A stretch of 64,000 bases of DNA from Mucilaginibacter sp. JRF (GTDB lineage Bacteria > Bacteroidota > Bacteroidia > Sphingobacteriales > Sphingobacteriaceae), in assembly GCF_015223065.1 (NCBI RefSeq), contig NZ_JADFBY010000001.1:620001-684000 (forward strand), read 5' to 3'. Shown piece after piece: positions 1-8,060 of this stretch; position 1 is the first letter of the stretch, and each line of letters begins with the position of its first letter. The position numbers and the translations under genes are program-made. The notes beneath the pieces are model-generated. The model was not told the DNA's origin. It was given only the letters and a program-made list of their open reading frames with translations, and searched no databases.

Positions 1-439
1 TGCCAACCGCTTGCTTCATCCGCCCGCTTTGCTTTTCGGCGTAGCAGGAATCACCACCGTGGCGGGGCTTTTAGCGCCAGAAGGCTGGATGGCCATAACC
101 CTTTTCGTACCCGGTATGCTTGCATTTGCCTTCCTGCTTCCATTTGCCTTCAGCGCAGGCCATCTAATTGCCGGGCCCGGTAAACAGGCTTTATCATCCA
201 GTCTGCTTATGATCGCTTCGGGGTTGTTAGGTCCGGCATTATCACCGCTGCTTGTAGGAATGATAAGTGACGCGGTCGGCGTAATCAAAGGCGTTAACGG
301 TCTTCGCTGGGGAATGATGGTCATTCCTGTTGCCAGCATATTTAGCAGCATCGCAATTTTTATCGCCAGTAAACAGGTCGGCTCATTAATGTCCGGAAAG
401 CGAGGCATTGAACGTGTTCAGACTCCTGGCAATAATTAA
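1..439 (+). CDS. MFS-type transporter, C-terminal part (runs off left edge)
   Basis: The frame is open to the left edge, so only the last ~145 residues are present. Hydrophobic stretches alternate with short loops in at least four membrane segments, and a Gly/Pro-rich helix (GLLGPALSPLLVGMISD) resembles the later transmembrane helices of major facilitator superfamily carriers. The substrate cannot be told from this fragment. The last residues are hydrophilic (cytoplasmic tail). The next gene is 176 bp away on the same strand and seems unrelated. The family call is an inference from hydropathy and the loop motif. Confidence 0.6.
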   Translation, partial: ANRLLHPPALLFGVAGITTVAGLLAPEGWMAITLFVPGMLAFAFLLPFAFSAGHLIAGPGKQALSSSLLMIASGLLGPALSPLLVGMISDAVGVIKGVNGLRWGMMVIPVASIFSSIAIFIASKQVGSLMSGKRGIERVQTPGNN

Positions 440-615
440 ACACACCAACTATTGTTTAGCCATGACCATGGCATAGGGATAGTCAACAAGTCTTTTTACA
501 GAGTAAAAAACGCTTAATAATTATAATCCGGCGATGTTATTCAAAGCGAATGATTTTAAATATAATATCTTTAATTACAATTTTCCGTTATATCAAATCA
601 ATCCTCTGCTCACAA

Positions 616-1719
616 ATGAAAATTACCGATTCCTGGCGTATCCTTGCAATTTTTTTGTTGTTTATCTTACTTTATATTCCCTTCGGTTGCGGGATCGTAC
701 CATCATTGGGCAAAAATCCTGAAGACGAGGCGCTGGACGTAATCCGCAATCAGCCCAATTATAAAAATGGACAATTTCAAAACTTATCTTATGATGACGA
801 TACAACCGCAATCAAACGCAGTGGTATTTGGAAGCAGTTTTTTAATAAGCCTGATTCAGTATCGCCGCCCAGGCAGCTACCATGGGTTAAAACAAATTTA
901 AAAACATTGCCTGATGCCAGGCCAGTTGTAGTTTGGTTCGGGCATTCATCTGTATTAATCAAATATCGTGGCATCAATATGCTCATCGATCCCATTTTTA
1001 GCAGTAATGCGGGCCCTGTCCCTGGTTTGATAAAGGCTTTTAACGGAGCTACACATTATAATGTAGAGGATATGCCGCCCATTGATGTGGTTATTATCTC
1101 GCACGATCATTACGATCATCTGGATTACCGCACCCTCAAAAAGTTGCGCAATCAGGTTAAAAAAGTTGTGGTGCCATTAGGCGTAGGTTCGCATTTAAAG
1201 TATTGGGGCTATAAACCTGAACAGATCGTTGAACTTAACTGGCACGGGTCGTACAAGCTACCCGACGGTTCGAGTGTTACTGCAGCACCGGCAAGGCATC
1301 GATCGAACCGCACTTTAAAAATGAATCAAACTTTGTGGGCCTCCTATGTAATTAGGATCGGAGATCACCGGATCTTCTACAGCGGCGATAGTGGTTTTGG
1401 GCATCACTTCAAAGCCATAGGTTCGCAATATGGTCCATTTGACCTGGCAGTTATGGAATGCGGGCAATACGGGCCAAACTGGCCACACAGCCACATGTTT
1501 CCGACTCAAACAGCCCAGGCAGCATCAGATTTGCAGACTGATATTATGCAACCGGTACACTGGGCCAAATTTGCCGAAAGTTCGCATATCTGGAACGAAC
1601 CGGTCAGGCAACTACTTCCGGCGGCGGAAAAGTTAGGAATCACTGTGATCACCCCTTACATAGGAGAACCTTATGTGATAGGTACCACTCCTGTACGCAA
1701 AATTTGGTGGGAACTATAG
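616..1719 (+). CDS. MBL-fold metal-dependent hydrolase (NAPE-PLD/UlaG-like), membrane-anchored
   Basis: This is a metallo-beta-lactamase-fold hydrolase of about 367 residues. The two-metal signature HDHYDH is at residues 163-168, preceded by the strand-turn motif HSSVLIKYRG...LIDPIF seen in NAPE-PLD-like and UlaG-like proteins. A later GDSG and a C-terminal HW fit the remaining metal and active-site positions. The N-terminus has one hydrophobic segment (about residues 8-25), so the enzyme is probably anchored with its domain outside the cytoplasm. An in-frame ATG at 550 exists, but the ATG at 616 places the hydrophobic segment right at the N-terminus and is preferred. Family members cleave phosphodiester or lactone bonds; the substrate here is unknown. 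Confidence 0.8.
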   Translation: MKITDSWRILAIFLLFILLYIPFGCGIVPSLGKNPEDEALDVIRNQPNYKNGQFQNLSYDDDTTAIKRSGIWKQFFNKPDSVSPPRQLPWVKTNLKTLPDARPVVVWFGHSSVLIKYRGINMLIDPIFSSNAGPVPGLIKAFNGATHYNVEDMPPIDVVIISHDHYDHLDYRTLKKLRNQVKKVVVPLGVGSHLKYWGYKPEQIVELNWHGSYKLPDGSSVTAAPARHRSNRTLKMNQTLWASYVIRIGDHRIFYSGDSGFGHHFKAIGSQYGPFDLAVMECGQYGPNWPHSHMFPTQTAQAASDLQTDIMQPVHWAKFAESSHIWNEPVRQLLPAAEKLGITVITPYIGEPYVIGTTPVRKIWWEL

Positions 1720-1843
1720 CGGCCCTGTCACCTGTAAAATATCAGTACCGAGATAGGCAACGATTCTGGTAATTTGCTCCAATCATATATAGTTCCAAAT
1801 GATCAATGATCTTTTTCTATATTTGATTCTCGCAAATAAAAAT

Positions 1844-2773
1844 ATGAAGATCACCACAGTTGAAGGGTTTTATAAAGAGGCATCAGCATCTTTAAATAAA
1901 GACATCAGCCAGCTATTACCCGAAGGGCTTACTAAAGAGGTGGGGCATTTCAATGTATTTGATGTGAGCGAATTGGCCAGGCTTGTTAAAGTAAGGCCAA
2001 ACATGACCTATAACCGGCGCGCCTATTATAAGATCAATCTTATTGACGGCCGTAACAGAGCCGAATACGCGGATAAGATCATTGATATCGAAACGCATGC
2101 GCTGATGTTTACCACGCCCAAGGTGCCTTACAACTGGATTGCACAAGATATGGATCAGCATGGTTATTTTTGCCTTTTTACTGCTGATTTTCTGGCCCAG
2201 TCAAAAAGTGGAGTGATACTTGATGACCTGCCGATATTCAAACCGGGCGGCTATCCGTGTTTCCATATTACGGATCAGGAGAAAGAAGAGATCAAAGTGA
2301 TATTCAAAAAAATGCATAAAGAGATCAACTCTGATTATGCTTATAAATATGACCTGATCCGCAACTATTTAATGGAGTTGATCCATTACGGGCAAAAACT
2401 CCAGCCTGCCACAGATCTTTACAAGGAACATAATGCCTCGGCCCGCGTGTCTTCTTTGTTTGCCGAACTTTTGGAGCGTCAGTTTCCAATTGCCTCGCCA
2501 TTGCAGGGGCTTAAGTTACGTACTCCTAAAGACTACGCCGATCAACTCTCCATTCATGTGAATTATTTGAATAGGGTATTAAAAGAACAGACTGGGCAGA
2601 CCACCAAAAATCTGATCAGCAGCAGAATTGTACAGGAAGCCAAGATACTGCTCAGGCAAACGGAGTGGAACGTTTCAGAGATCGCGTTTAGTTTGGGTTT
2701 TGAAGAAATCGCTCACTTCTCTAACTTTTTCAAGAAACAGACCAATACCTCACCACTGTCTTTCAGAAATTAG
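1844..2773 (+). CDS. AraC-family transcriptional regulator (oxidoreductase-cassette subfamily, copy 1)
   Basis: This regulator of about 309 residues has an N-terminal cupin-like sensing half (GHFNVF near residue 35, then a YYKINLI strand and a VPYNW strand) and a C-terminal double helix-turn-helix over roughly the last 100 residues (YADQLSIHVNYLNRVL, then the second HTH with EIAFSLGFEE). It belongs to the same subfamily as the AraC genes at 37.7, 44.3, 47.1 and 53.4 kb. ATG 1844 was preferred to 1799 because it matches the N-terminal length of the paralogues and leaves a TATATTTG -7-like box at 1818-1825. The gene ends 7 bp before a tandem operator and is followed by an SDR gene, its probable target. 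Confidence 0.9.
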   Translation: MKITTVEGFYKEASASLNKDISQLLPEGLTKEVGHFNVFDVSELARLVKVRPNMTYNRRAYYKINLIDGRNRAEYADKIIDIETHALMFTTPKVPYNWIAQDMDQHGYFCLFTADFLAQSKSGVILDDLPIFKPGGYPCFHITDQEKEEIKVIFKKMHKEINSDYAYKYDLIRNYLMELIHYGQKLQPATDLYKEHNASARVSSLFAELLERQFPIASPLQGLKLRTPKDYADQLSIHVNYLNRVLKEQTGQTTKNLISSRIVQEAKILLRQTEWNVSEIAFSLGFEEIAHFSNFFKKQTNTSPLSFRN

Positions 2774-2779
2774 CAAAAG

Positions 2780-2845
2780 GTTTCTTTTTTGCAAACATTG
2801 TTTTGATTCTTGCAAAGTACATCTGATCTGTTCTCGCCAACTTTG
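2780..2845 (+). promoter_or_regulatory. Tandem AraC-type operator plus -7 box for the SDR gene (site 1)
   Basis: Two 15-bp half-sites, GTTTCTTTTTTGCAA (2780-2794) and TTTTGATTCTTGCAA (2801-2815), lie on a 21-bp period. A CAACTTTG box (2838-2845, one mismatch to TAnnTTTG) follows 22 bp later, then the ATG at 2865. The layout matches six other sites in the window. The operator sits where the -33 region would be, as expected for an activator that touches RNA polymerase. The function is inferred. Confidence 0.7.
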
Positions 2846-2864
2846 TTCTATCAAATCAACAAAG

Positions 2865-3641
2865 ATGGAACTCAGTAAAAACACAGTTTTAATAACCGGC
2901 GGAACAAGCGGCTTCGGCTTCGAATTTGCCTCAAAGCTTATCGGGCTCGGTAATACGGTGATCATAACCGGAAGAAATGCACAAAAGCTTGAGGAAACCA
3001 AACAGATGCTCCCTGCTGTACACATTATTCAAAGTGATGTAAGCAAGATTGAAGATATTTATGATCTATATGACCAGGTTATCAAAAAATTCCCTGATCT
3101 GAACATTTTGATCAATAACGCCGGGGAGATGCGAAAGATCTTCCTTAATGAAGAGCGTGAACTCTCTGATATTACACGTGAAGTAGAAATCAATTTAATG
3201 GGCCCGATCCGTATGGTACAGGAATTTTTGCCATACCTTAAACGAAAGCCCAACGCTGCCATAATAAATGTTACTTCGGGCATCGCTCTGATGCCTTTTC
3301 CTATAGCTCCAATTTACGGCGCCTCAAAATCCGGGCTGCGTTCATACACCCAATCATTGCGTGTCCAGTTAAAAAATACCAATGTTAAAGTATTTGAACT
3401 TGTTGCTCCCGGAGCGACAACGCCTTTGAATGATAAATTCAAAAATGATGAAGGTTTTAACGAAAAGATGTTAATGGCTCCGGGCAAACTGATAGACGAG
3501 GCGATCAGGGGAATGAAAAACGATTCCTATGAGATCTATCCGGGCTTGGCTAAGATCATGCGCATTGTAACGAGGGTGGCTCCAAAATTATTACTTTCTC
3601 AGACCGCTAAAATGTACGAAAAGGTCGCATCAGGCAAATAA
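2865..3641 (+). CDS. Short-chain dehydrogenase/reductase (DltE-like)
   Basis: This is an NAD(P)-dependent short-chain dehydrogenase of 258 residues. It shows the nucleotide-binding motif TGGTSGFG near the N-terminus, NNAG, and the catalytic Tyr-x3-Lys in YGASKSG. An upstream extension of the frame (from 2628) runs through the preceding AraC gene and the operator and is not real: the -7 box at 2838-2845 lies just before ATG 2865. It resembles DltE/Sdh-type reductases whose substrates are rarely known. The position directly after an AraC gene and its operator suggests inducible detoxification or carbonyl reduction. Confidence 0.9.
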   Translation: MELSKNTVLITGGTSGFGFEFASKLIGLGNTVIITGRNAQKLEETKQMLPAVHIIQSDVSKIEDIYDLYDQVIKKFPDLNILINNAGEMRKIFLNEERELSDITREVEINLMGPIRMVQEFLPYLKRKPNAAIINVTSGIALMPFPIAPIYGASKSGLRSYTQSLRVQLKNTNVKVFELVAPGATTPLNDKFKNDEGFNEKMLMAPGKLIDEAIRGMKNDSYEIYPGLAKIMRIVTRVAPKLLLSQTAKMYEKVASGK

Positions 3642-3673
3642 AATTTCCCTTACTCATTTATTAATAATTATTT

Positions 3674-4117
3674 ATGAAAAGAATAACTCTTCTCACTGGT
3701 ATGCTATTGCTTATGGTTACCGGTTTATTCGCACAATCTCAACCTGCAGATAAGATCCTGGGGGTGTGGTTTTCTGCAGACAACGCCATGAAGATAGAAA
3801 TCTTCAAATCCGGCAATACTTATTCAGGCAAATTGATAGAAGCAAAATTCATGTTTGAGGCTGATGGTAAAACGCCTAAAAAGGATACGGAAAACCCTAA
3901 CGAGAAACTCAAAAGCCGCTCCCGGCAGGGCCTTGTGCATATTACCGGGTTAGTATTTATAGATGGAAAATATAGTAACGGTGTTTTATACAGTGTAGAG
4001 AGTGGGGGAAACTATAGTATAAAAGGTGAACTGAAAGGCCCCAATGATCTTGAAACACGGGGCTACAAAGGTGTTCCGATGATGGGCAAAACGTTCAGGT
4101 GGACGCGCGTACAATAG
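3674..4117 (+). CDS. DUF2147 family secreted protein
   Basis: This is a 147-residue exported protein. A cleavable signal peptide (MKRITLLTGMLLLMVTGLFAQ) is followed by the pattern of the DUF2147 family, a small lipocalin-like beta-barrel (near the start ILGVWFSADNAMKIEIFK, near the end the FRWTR strand). Members are periplasmic and of unknown function. The gene lies 32 bp after the SDR gene on the same strand and may be co-transcribed with it. Confidence 0.85.
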   Translation: MKRITLLTGMLLLMVTGLFAQSQPADKILGVWFSADNAMKIEIFKSGNTYSGKLIEAKFMFEADGKTPKKDTENPNEKLKSRSRQGLVHITGLVFIDGKYSNGVLYSVESGGNYSIKGELKGPNDLETRGYKGVPMMGKTFRWTRVQ

Positions 4118-4159
4118 CCGATTAGTAACAGATTTTACATTTAGACCAAAACAAACACG

Positions 4160-4714
4160 ATGAAAATTTTATCGCCTTCCACCCTCGAAGAACTCGCCGT
4201 AATTGAATCAAAGACTCTCGCAACAATTGATGTAATATGGAATTTTGGAAATAAAGTACAGGTGGATGTAAGATCACGGTTAGAAACTGCCGTAGAAGCA
4301 GCTATCAGCAGATATAATAATGAAAGCAATAGCATTATACTTAGGCGCCGCGATGAGGCTGATGCCAATTGCCTGAAGGTTGATTTTTTACAAGGGAAAT
4401 TTGTAAGCAGGAAGGATAGAACCCTGGCTTATACGGTTAATTTTTTAGGGATGGTGATTATGCCGGTTGTTGGTTATTTGATAGGTTTCCCTGGTCCGCT
4501 TGTACTCAATTATTTTCCAAGAAACCTGATAAAGTCTGAGCTTACGATATCCTCAAGCAAGCGTTTGATCTTTAAAAAATTTAAGCGTGTTAATGTCTGG
4601 ACCTGGGTGCTGTTTGTCAATTCAACCCACAAGGAGGATAAACTGGTTGCCGACTATTCGGAACGTCTTTACATGGCCTTTAAGGGGCTGCAAATGCAGA
4701 ACGTTACAACTTAG
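4160..4714 (+). CDS. Hypothetical protein with one membrane hairpin
   Basis: This 184-residue protein was not recognised. The N-terminal ~90 residues are soluble with mixed charge. Residues about 95-120 (NFLGMVIMPVVGYLIGFPG) form a hydrophobic stretch long enough for one or two membrane passes, and the C-terminal third is basic then amphipathic (VNVWTWVLFVNSTHKED). No catalytic motif is visible. It starts 42 bp after the DUF2147 gene on the same strand. Codon use looks like that of its neighbours, so it is probably a real gene. Confidence 0.6.
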   Translation: MKILSPSTLEELAVIESKTLATIDVIWNFGNKVQVDVRSRLETAVEAAISRYNNESNSIILRRRDEADANCLKVDFLQGKFVSRKDRTLAYTVNFLGMVIMPVVGYLIGFPGPLVLNYFPRNLIKSELTISSSKRLIFKKFKRVNVWTWVLFVNSTHKEDKLVADYSERLYMAFKGLQMQNVTT

Positions 4715-4818
4715 ATCAAAATACACCGGTCAATATCTCCGTAACCGGATCTCGCAAATAACACTTCGGTTCATATCAATCAATAAGGCATTTACAAACT
4801 ATTACAATACAATTCAAA

Positions 4819-5166
4819 ATGAAAATAATCAGTAGTATACTCATTATTATAACCGCTGTGCTAAGCATAAAGCACGGTTGGGACGGCTTCCATATCGATG
4901 CGAACCCCGAGCAGGCAAAAATGGCCGCGGAATTGGGCATTGGGAGGTCCGTTATACTTGTTATGAGCGTTGTTGGCATCGCTATAGGTACTGCGGTTCT
5001 TTTTCCGCAAACATACTATATCGCATGTGTAGTAAACGCGATAACTATAGTTTTGATCATGGCATTATCTCTCAAGGCTGGAAACTATAAGACAGCTTTG
5101 ATAGAGATTCCCTTTTTACTGATGCCGCTGCTGATCATCTATTTGGGGCATCCTCTTAAACGGTAA
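4819..5166 (+). CDS. DoxX-like small membrane protein (copy 1)
   Basis: This 115-residue integral membrane protein has four predicted helices, a signal-anchor-like first helix, and a C-terminal YLGHPLKR motif shared with its paralogue at 7685-8059 (KAGNYK.ALIEIPFLL.PLL.IYLGHPL in both). It resembles small DoxX-like four-helix proteins, which often neighbour regulators and oxidoreductases; the biochemical role is unknown. Its stop overlaps the start of the next gene (TAATG at 5164-5168), showing translational coupling to an AraC-type sensor fragment. The same DoxX-AraC order recurs at 6.9-8.1 kb. Confidence 0.75.
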   Translation: MKIISSILIIITAVLSIKHGWDGFHIDANPEQAKMAAELGIGRSVILVMSVVGIAIGTAVLFPQTYYIACVVNAITIVLIMALSLKAGNYKTALIEIPFLLMPLLIIYLGHPLKR

Positions 5167-5678
5167 TGGATAGCGAGCACTTTGAAGCCTTTTGGTGGCC
5201 GACAGGACAAGGGGGGAGTGGTAAATTGCTTGTTTACGAAAAGCAGTTTTATGTATGTCTTAAACTGAATATGGCCCAAAAGCCAACCCTTATATTCTGT
5301 TGCTCGAAAGATTTGGAGTGGGATGATAATGACACAGGGTATTTATTATCATTTAACAAGCCGTTTTTCCCTAAAGGTGTTTGGTGCAATTTTGAAGGAA
5401 TTCATCTTTTTAAAAACATCAACCCAATAAGTATTGAATTGGAAGATGAAGATGTAAAAACGCTGTCACCAATTTTCGATAAAGTGTTTAACAGCGTTGA
5501 ATTAGCTTATATCTACAAATATGATCTGATAAGAACCTACATTTTTCAGATCATCCATCTTTCGATCAAAATACATCTTCAAAGAACCGATATCGTCAAA
5601 TCACCTATTCGCTATGCTCGTTTGACCACCTGCGGTATAGACATGTTCGTAAGGATAAAACTTGGTCATAAACAATAA
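5166..5678 (+). pseudogene. Degenerate AraC-type regulator: sensor domain only, DNA-binding domain lost
   Basis: The 170-residue frame aligns by eye with the middle of the AraC subfamily seen elsewhere in the window. It shares the FCCSKD strand region, then KGVW.NFEGIHLFK, and especially YIYKYDLIRTYIFQIIHL, matching YKYDLIRNY.MELIH in the intact copies. It then ends in unrelated sequence before the LLERQFPI linker and the whole HTH region. It also begins later than its paralogues. It cannot bind DNA as an AraC protein; it could be a decayed gene or a free sensor domain. Its start overlaps the stop of the DoxX-like gene. Confidence 0.6.
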
Positions 5679-5704
5679 AACATTCACAATCAAACTAAGC
5701 AATT

Positions 5705-6748
5705 ATGTTCAATCACAATTTTTCAATTTCAGGTTTCCTTAGCTCATCTAAGGAAACTTCAAGCCGGTTTAAAAGCTTAATGGCATTTATGGTATTTTTG
5801 ATCATGCCATTCTTTGTCAAGGCGCAAAGTCAAGATAGTATCGTGAAAAAAGTTACCAGGTTCGCTGCCGATAAGTTTACAGAACAGAGGCCTTTCAGTA
5901 TAGATTTTAAACAGTATGGAAATTATAACTTCTCATCTAATTTACGAGATCGGGATCTGCCGGACGGTGAATTTAGCAACTGGTCGCAGTTTACTGCCAG
6001 CGCTAATGTTAATTTACTGCAAAACCGCCATTGGCTGTTACAAGCCAACGGACTTTACCGCTATGTTTCTGTTAAATCAAGCTTTTCGGCAGCAACACCT
6101 GGTATTCAGCAAAACTACAACGAAGGCCACCATTATCATACTGAGGGGCTAAACCTGAGTTACTTTTCGAAACTGTTTGGTAAAACGGCTATCTACACGG
6201 CAGGTTTTGCACTGGACGGCAGCGAAAAAAGGATAGAAAGGGTACGCGGGATATTTAGTGGGGTTGTTATACTAAAAGCTAATGAAACAACGACTATGAG
6301 CGTCGGGTTAGCAGGTACAACAGATCCCGGTGCGCAAATTCCGCTTGCCCCTATATTTATTTATCAGCATAGGTTTAATGATAAGCTAACGGCAGATCTT
6401 ACCCTTCCGCGATATGCTTATTTACGCAGGCAGATGTCAAATAACAGCAGGCTTTCGGCAGGTTTTGATCTTGATTTTTACACCACATTTTTTCTGTATG
6501 ATCGTGATGCTGCCAATACCACTTACCAATACCGGCAGTTGGATGGCAACGTAGGCCTGGTTTACGAGCATATTTTACCGGGTAGTATTACCCTCACTTT
6601 CAAAACGGGTTATCGTATAAACCCAACAGTAAGAGTGCTTGAAAAGAATAATTCCTTCAGCGATTATACGTGGGAGGGGCACACCGATCCTGCTCCATAC
6701 GTTAATATAGGTTTATCATTCAATCCCTTTAAAAAGCATAAAAAGTAA
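5705..6748 (+). CDS. Outer-membrane beta-barrel protein, DUF6268-like
   Basis: The 347-residue frame has a hydrophobic signal sequence (AFMVFLIMPFFVKAQ, ending about residue 41) after a long polar N-terminal extension. An alternative ATG at 5777 would give a conventional signal peptide. The mature part is built of alternating aromatic beta-strands with short turns and ends in a strand close to the C-terminus (YVNIGLSFNPFKK), typical of Bacteroidota outer-membrane barrels. The overall pattern fits DUF6268. No function is known. Confidence 0.7.
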   Translation: MFNHNFSISGFLSSSKETSSRFKSLMAFMVFLIMPFFVKAQSQDSIVKKVTRFAADKFTEQRPFSIDFKQYGNYNFSSNLRDRDLPDGEFSNWSQFTASANVNLLQNRHWLLQANGLYRYVSVKSSFSAATPGIQQNYNEGHHYHTEGLNLSYFSKLFGKTAIYTAGFALDGSEKRIERVRGIFSGVVILKANETTTMSVGLAGTTDPGAQIPLAPIFIYQHRFNDKLTADLTLPRYAYLRRQMSNNSRLSAGFDLDFYTTFFLYDRDAANTTYQYRQLDGNVGLVYEHILPGSITLTFKTGYRINPTVRVLEKNNSFSDYTWEGHTDPAPYVNIGLSFNPFKKHKK

Positions 6749-6802
6749 ACTTTGAGCTGTAGCAATAACTGTAATTATTCAGGATTTTTATCATTAACGA
6801 TC

Positions 6803-6882
6803 CTCTGCCCAAAACAATTTACGAAGGGCCTGCCGTAATCAGGAAAGGCTCAGAGGTAATAATTGACGCGTTTTGGGCAGAG
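6803..6882. repeat. 13-bp perfect inverted repeat around a coding remnant
   Basis: CTCTGCCCAAAAC (6803-6815) is repeated inverted at 6870-6882 with a 54-bp spacer. The plus frame through this stretch is open for about 36 codons and ends at a TGA near 6909; it reads plausibly as protein (residues such as KTIYEGPAVIRKGSEVIID) but has no start. It may be a C-terminal scrap of a lost gene, or the repeat may be a footprint of an excised element. Confidence 0.4.
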
Positions 6883-6918
6883 AATCGCCTGGACACCAAT
6901 ATGTTCTGATTGTTTTGT

Positions 6919-7688
6919 TTAGAAGGATGAAGGTACTACGCCGAATGCTCTTTTAAAAGCAATTGAAAAATGGGATAAAGATTCAAAACCGAGGTCTATA
7001 TAAATGTCTGATGGTTTTCGCTTTTCTTTTTCCAGCAGGAAATAAGCTTCCTGCAATCTTTTTTTAACTAACCACCGGCTGGGTGTTTCGTTAAATACGG
7101 CTTTAAAATCACGCTTGAATGCTGATAGGCTACGCCCCGTAAGAAAAGCAAAACGTTTGAGGCTTACGTTGAACCTGAAGTTCCGGTTCATGTAGGCTTC
7201 TAAATTGATTTTCTGCGGTATGCCGAAGTCAAAGAATATGCCGGAAAGCTCCGGCTTGGTTTTGAGCAATATGATCAGCAGCTCTTCATATTTAAGGTCT
7301 TCAAATGCCTCATCCAATTGCATTGCTCCCTTGTAATAAGGTTTTATCGATCTGATAAACTGTCGATCAGGTCTGCATGATCAACCTTGATGATCGCAGG
7401 TTCTGACACAGTATTCACTGATTTGCTTTGGTGCTTTTTTTGAAATTGACGCAAAAACGCTTCATCAAAACAAAACATAATTGGTTCAAATTCATTTATC
7501 CGACGGTTCATCATGAATTTTATAAGATGGTTTTTCTGTGCGATACAGCATTCGCCGGCTCGGTAAGTGTAGCTTTCATTACCGTCAAAGAAACTAACCT
7601 CTCCCTTGATGAGGTACAGGAATAGGTGGTCGGGAATGAACTGCTCCTTTAATACATCCGTCTTAATATTATCAGCTATCGCTCTCAT
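6919..7688 (-). pseudogene. AraC-family regulator, frameshifted
   Basis: Two minus-strand frames (7688-7344 and 7323-6919) encode the N-terminal sensing part and the C-terminal HTH part of one AraC protein of about 255 residues. The second frame can be extended upstream through PYYKGAM, so the halves join near 7345-7360, where one base appears to be missing (the upstream frame stops at TAA right after DSLSDR). The C-terminal half keeps the two HTH elements (GRSLSAFKRDFKAVF; DIYIDLGFESLSHFS). It resembles the AraC at 45.9 kb, not the 44.3/47.1 kb type. ATG 7688 overlaps the stop of the DoxX-like gene, so it was the last gene of the epimerase-DoxX-AraC operon. An assembly error is possible. Confidence 0.75.
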
Positions 7689-8059
7689 TTTATCGGCATT
7701 GCATTGTCAGTACCCGCGCTTCTTAACGGATGCCCTAAATATATCAGCAGTAAAGGCAATAGTAAAAAAGGGATTTCGATTAGCGCAAATTTATAATTAC
7801 CTGCTTTTAATACCAAAGCCATCATCAATATGAGTTGTATTGCCCGAAGCGTGTTTCCCCAAAAAAATGTAGCAGGAAACACGGTGAGTAAAGCGGCTGC
7901 TATAGCCCATAAACCGAATACGATACGGACCGGATCAGTAATACCCAATGATAACATCATTTCTGCATACGCTGCTGAAGGTTTTCTAAAGACCCGGCTC
8001 CCATGATTTAGGCCAATATACACGGATATCGCGATCAGTATCCCACTTAAAATTTTCAT
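7685..8059 (-). CDS. DoxX-like small membrane protein (copy 2)
   Basis: This is a four-helix membrane protein of 124 residues, paralogous to the one at 4819-5166. Shared positions include the early GLNHGS/KHGWDG element and the C-terminal ALIEIPFLL and YLGHPLR. The start was set to 8059 (MKILSGILIA), one base after the stop of the upstream epimerase gene, rather than 8077. Its end overlaps the start of the broken AraC gene. The function is unknown; it may help respond to the same stress as the epimerase-like reductase. Confidence 0.75.
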   Translation of the reverse strand: MKILSGILIAISVYIGLNHGSRVFRKPSAAYAEMMLSLGITDPVRIVFGLWAIAAALLTVFPATFFWGNTLRAIQLILMMALVLKAGNYKFALIEIPFLLLPLLLIYLGHPLRSAGTDNAMPIK

Positions 8060-8060
8060 A

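Noticed and set aside
7323..7360. Programmed frameshifting in the AraC gene
   Set aside because: No slippery heptamer followed by a stable structure was seen at the junction; loss of one base is simpler.
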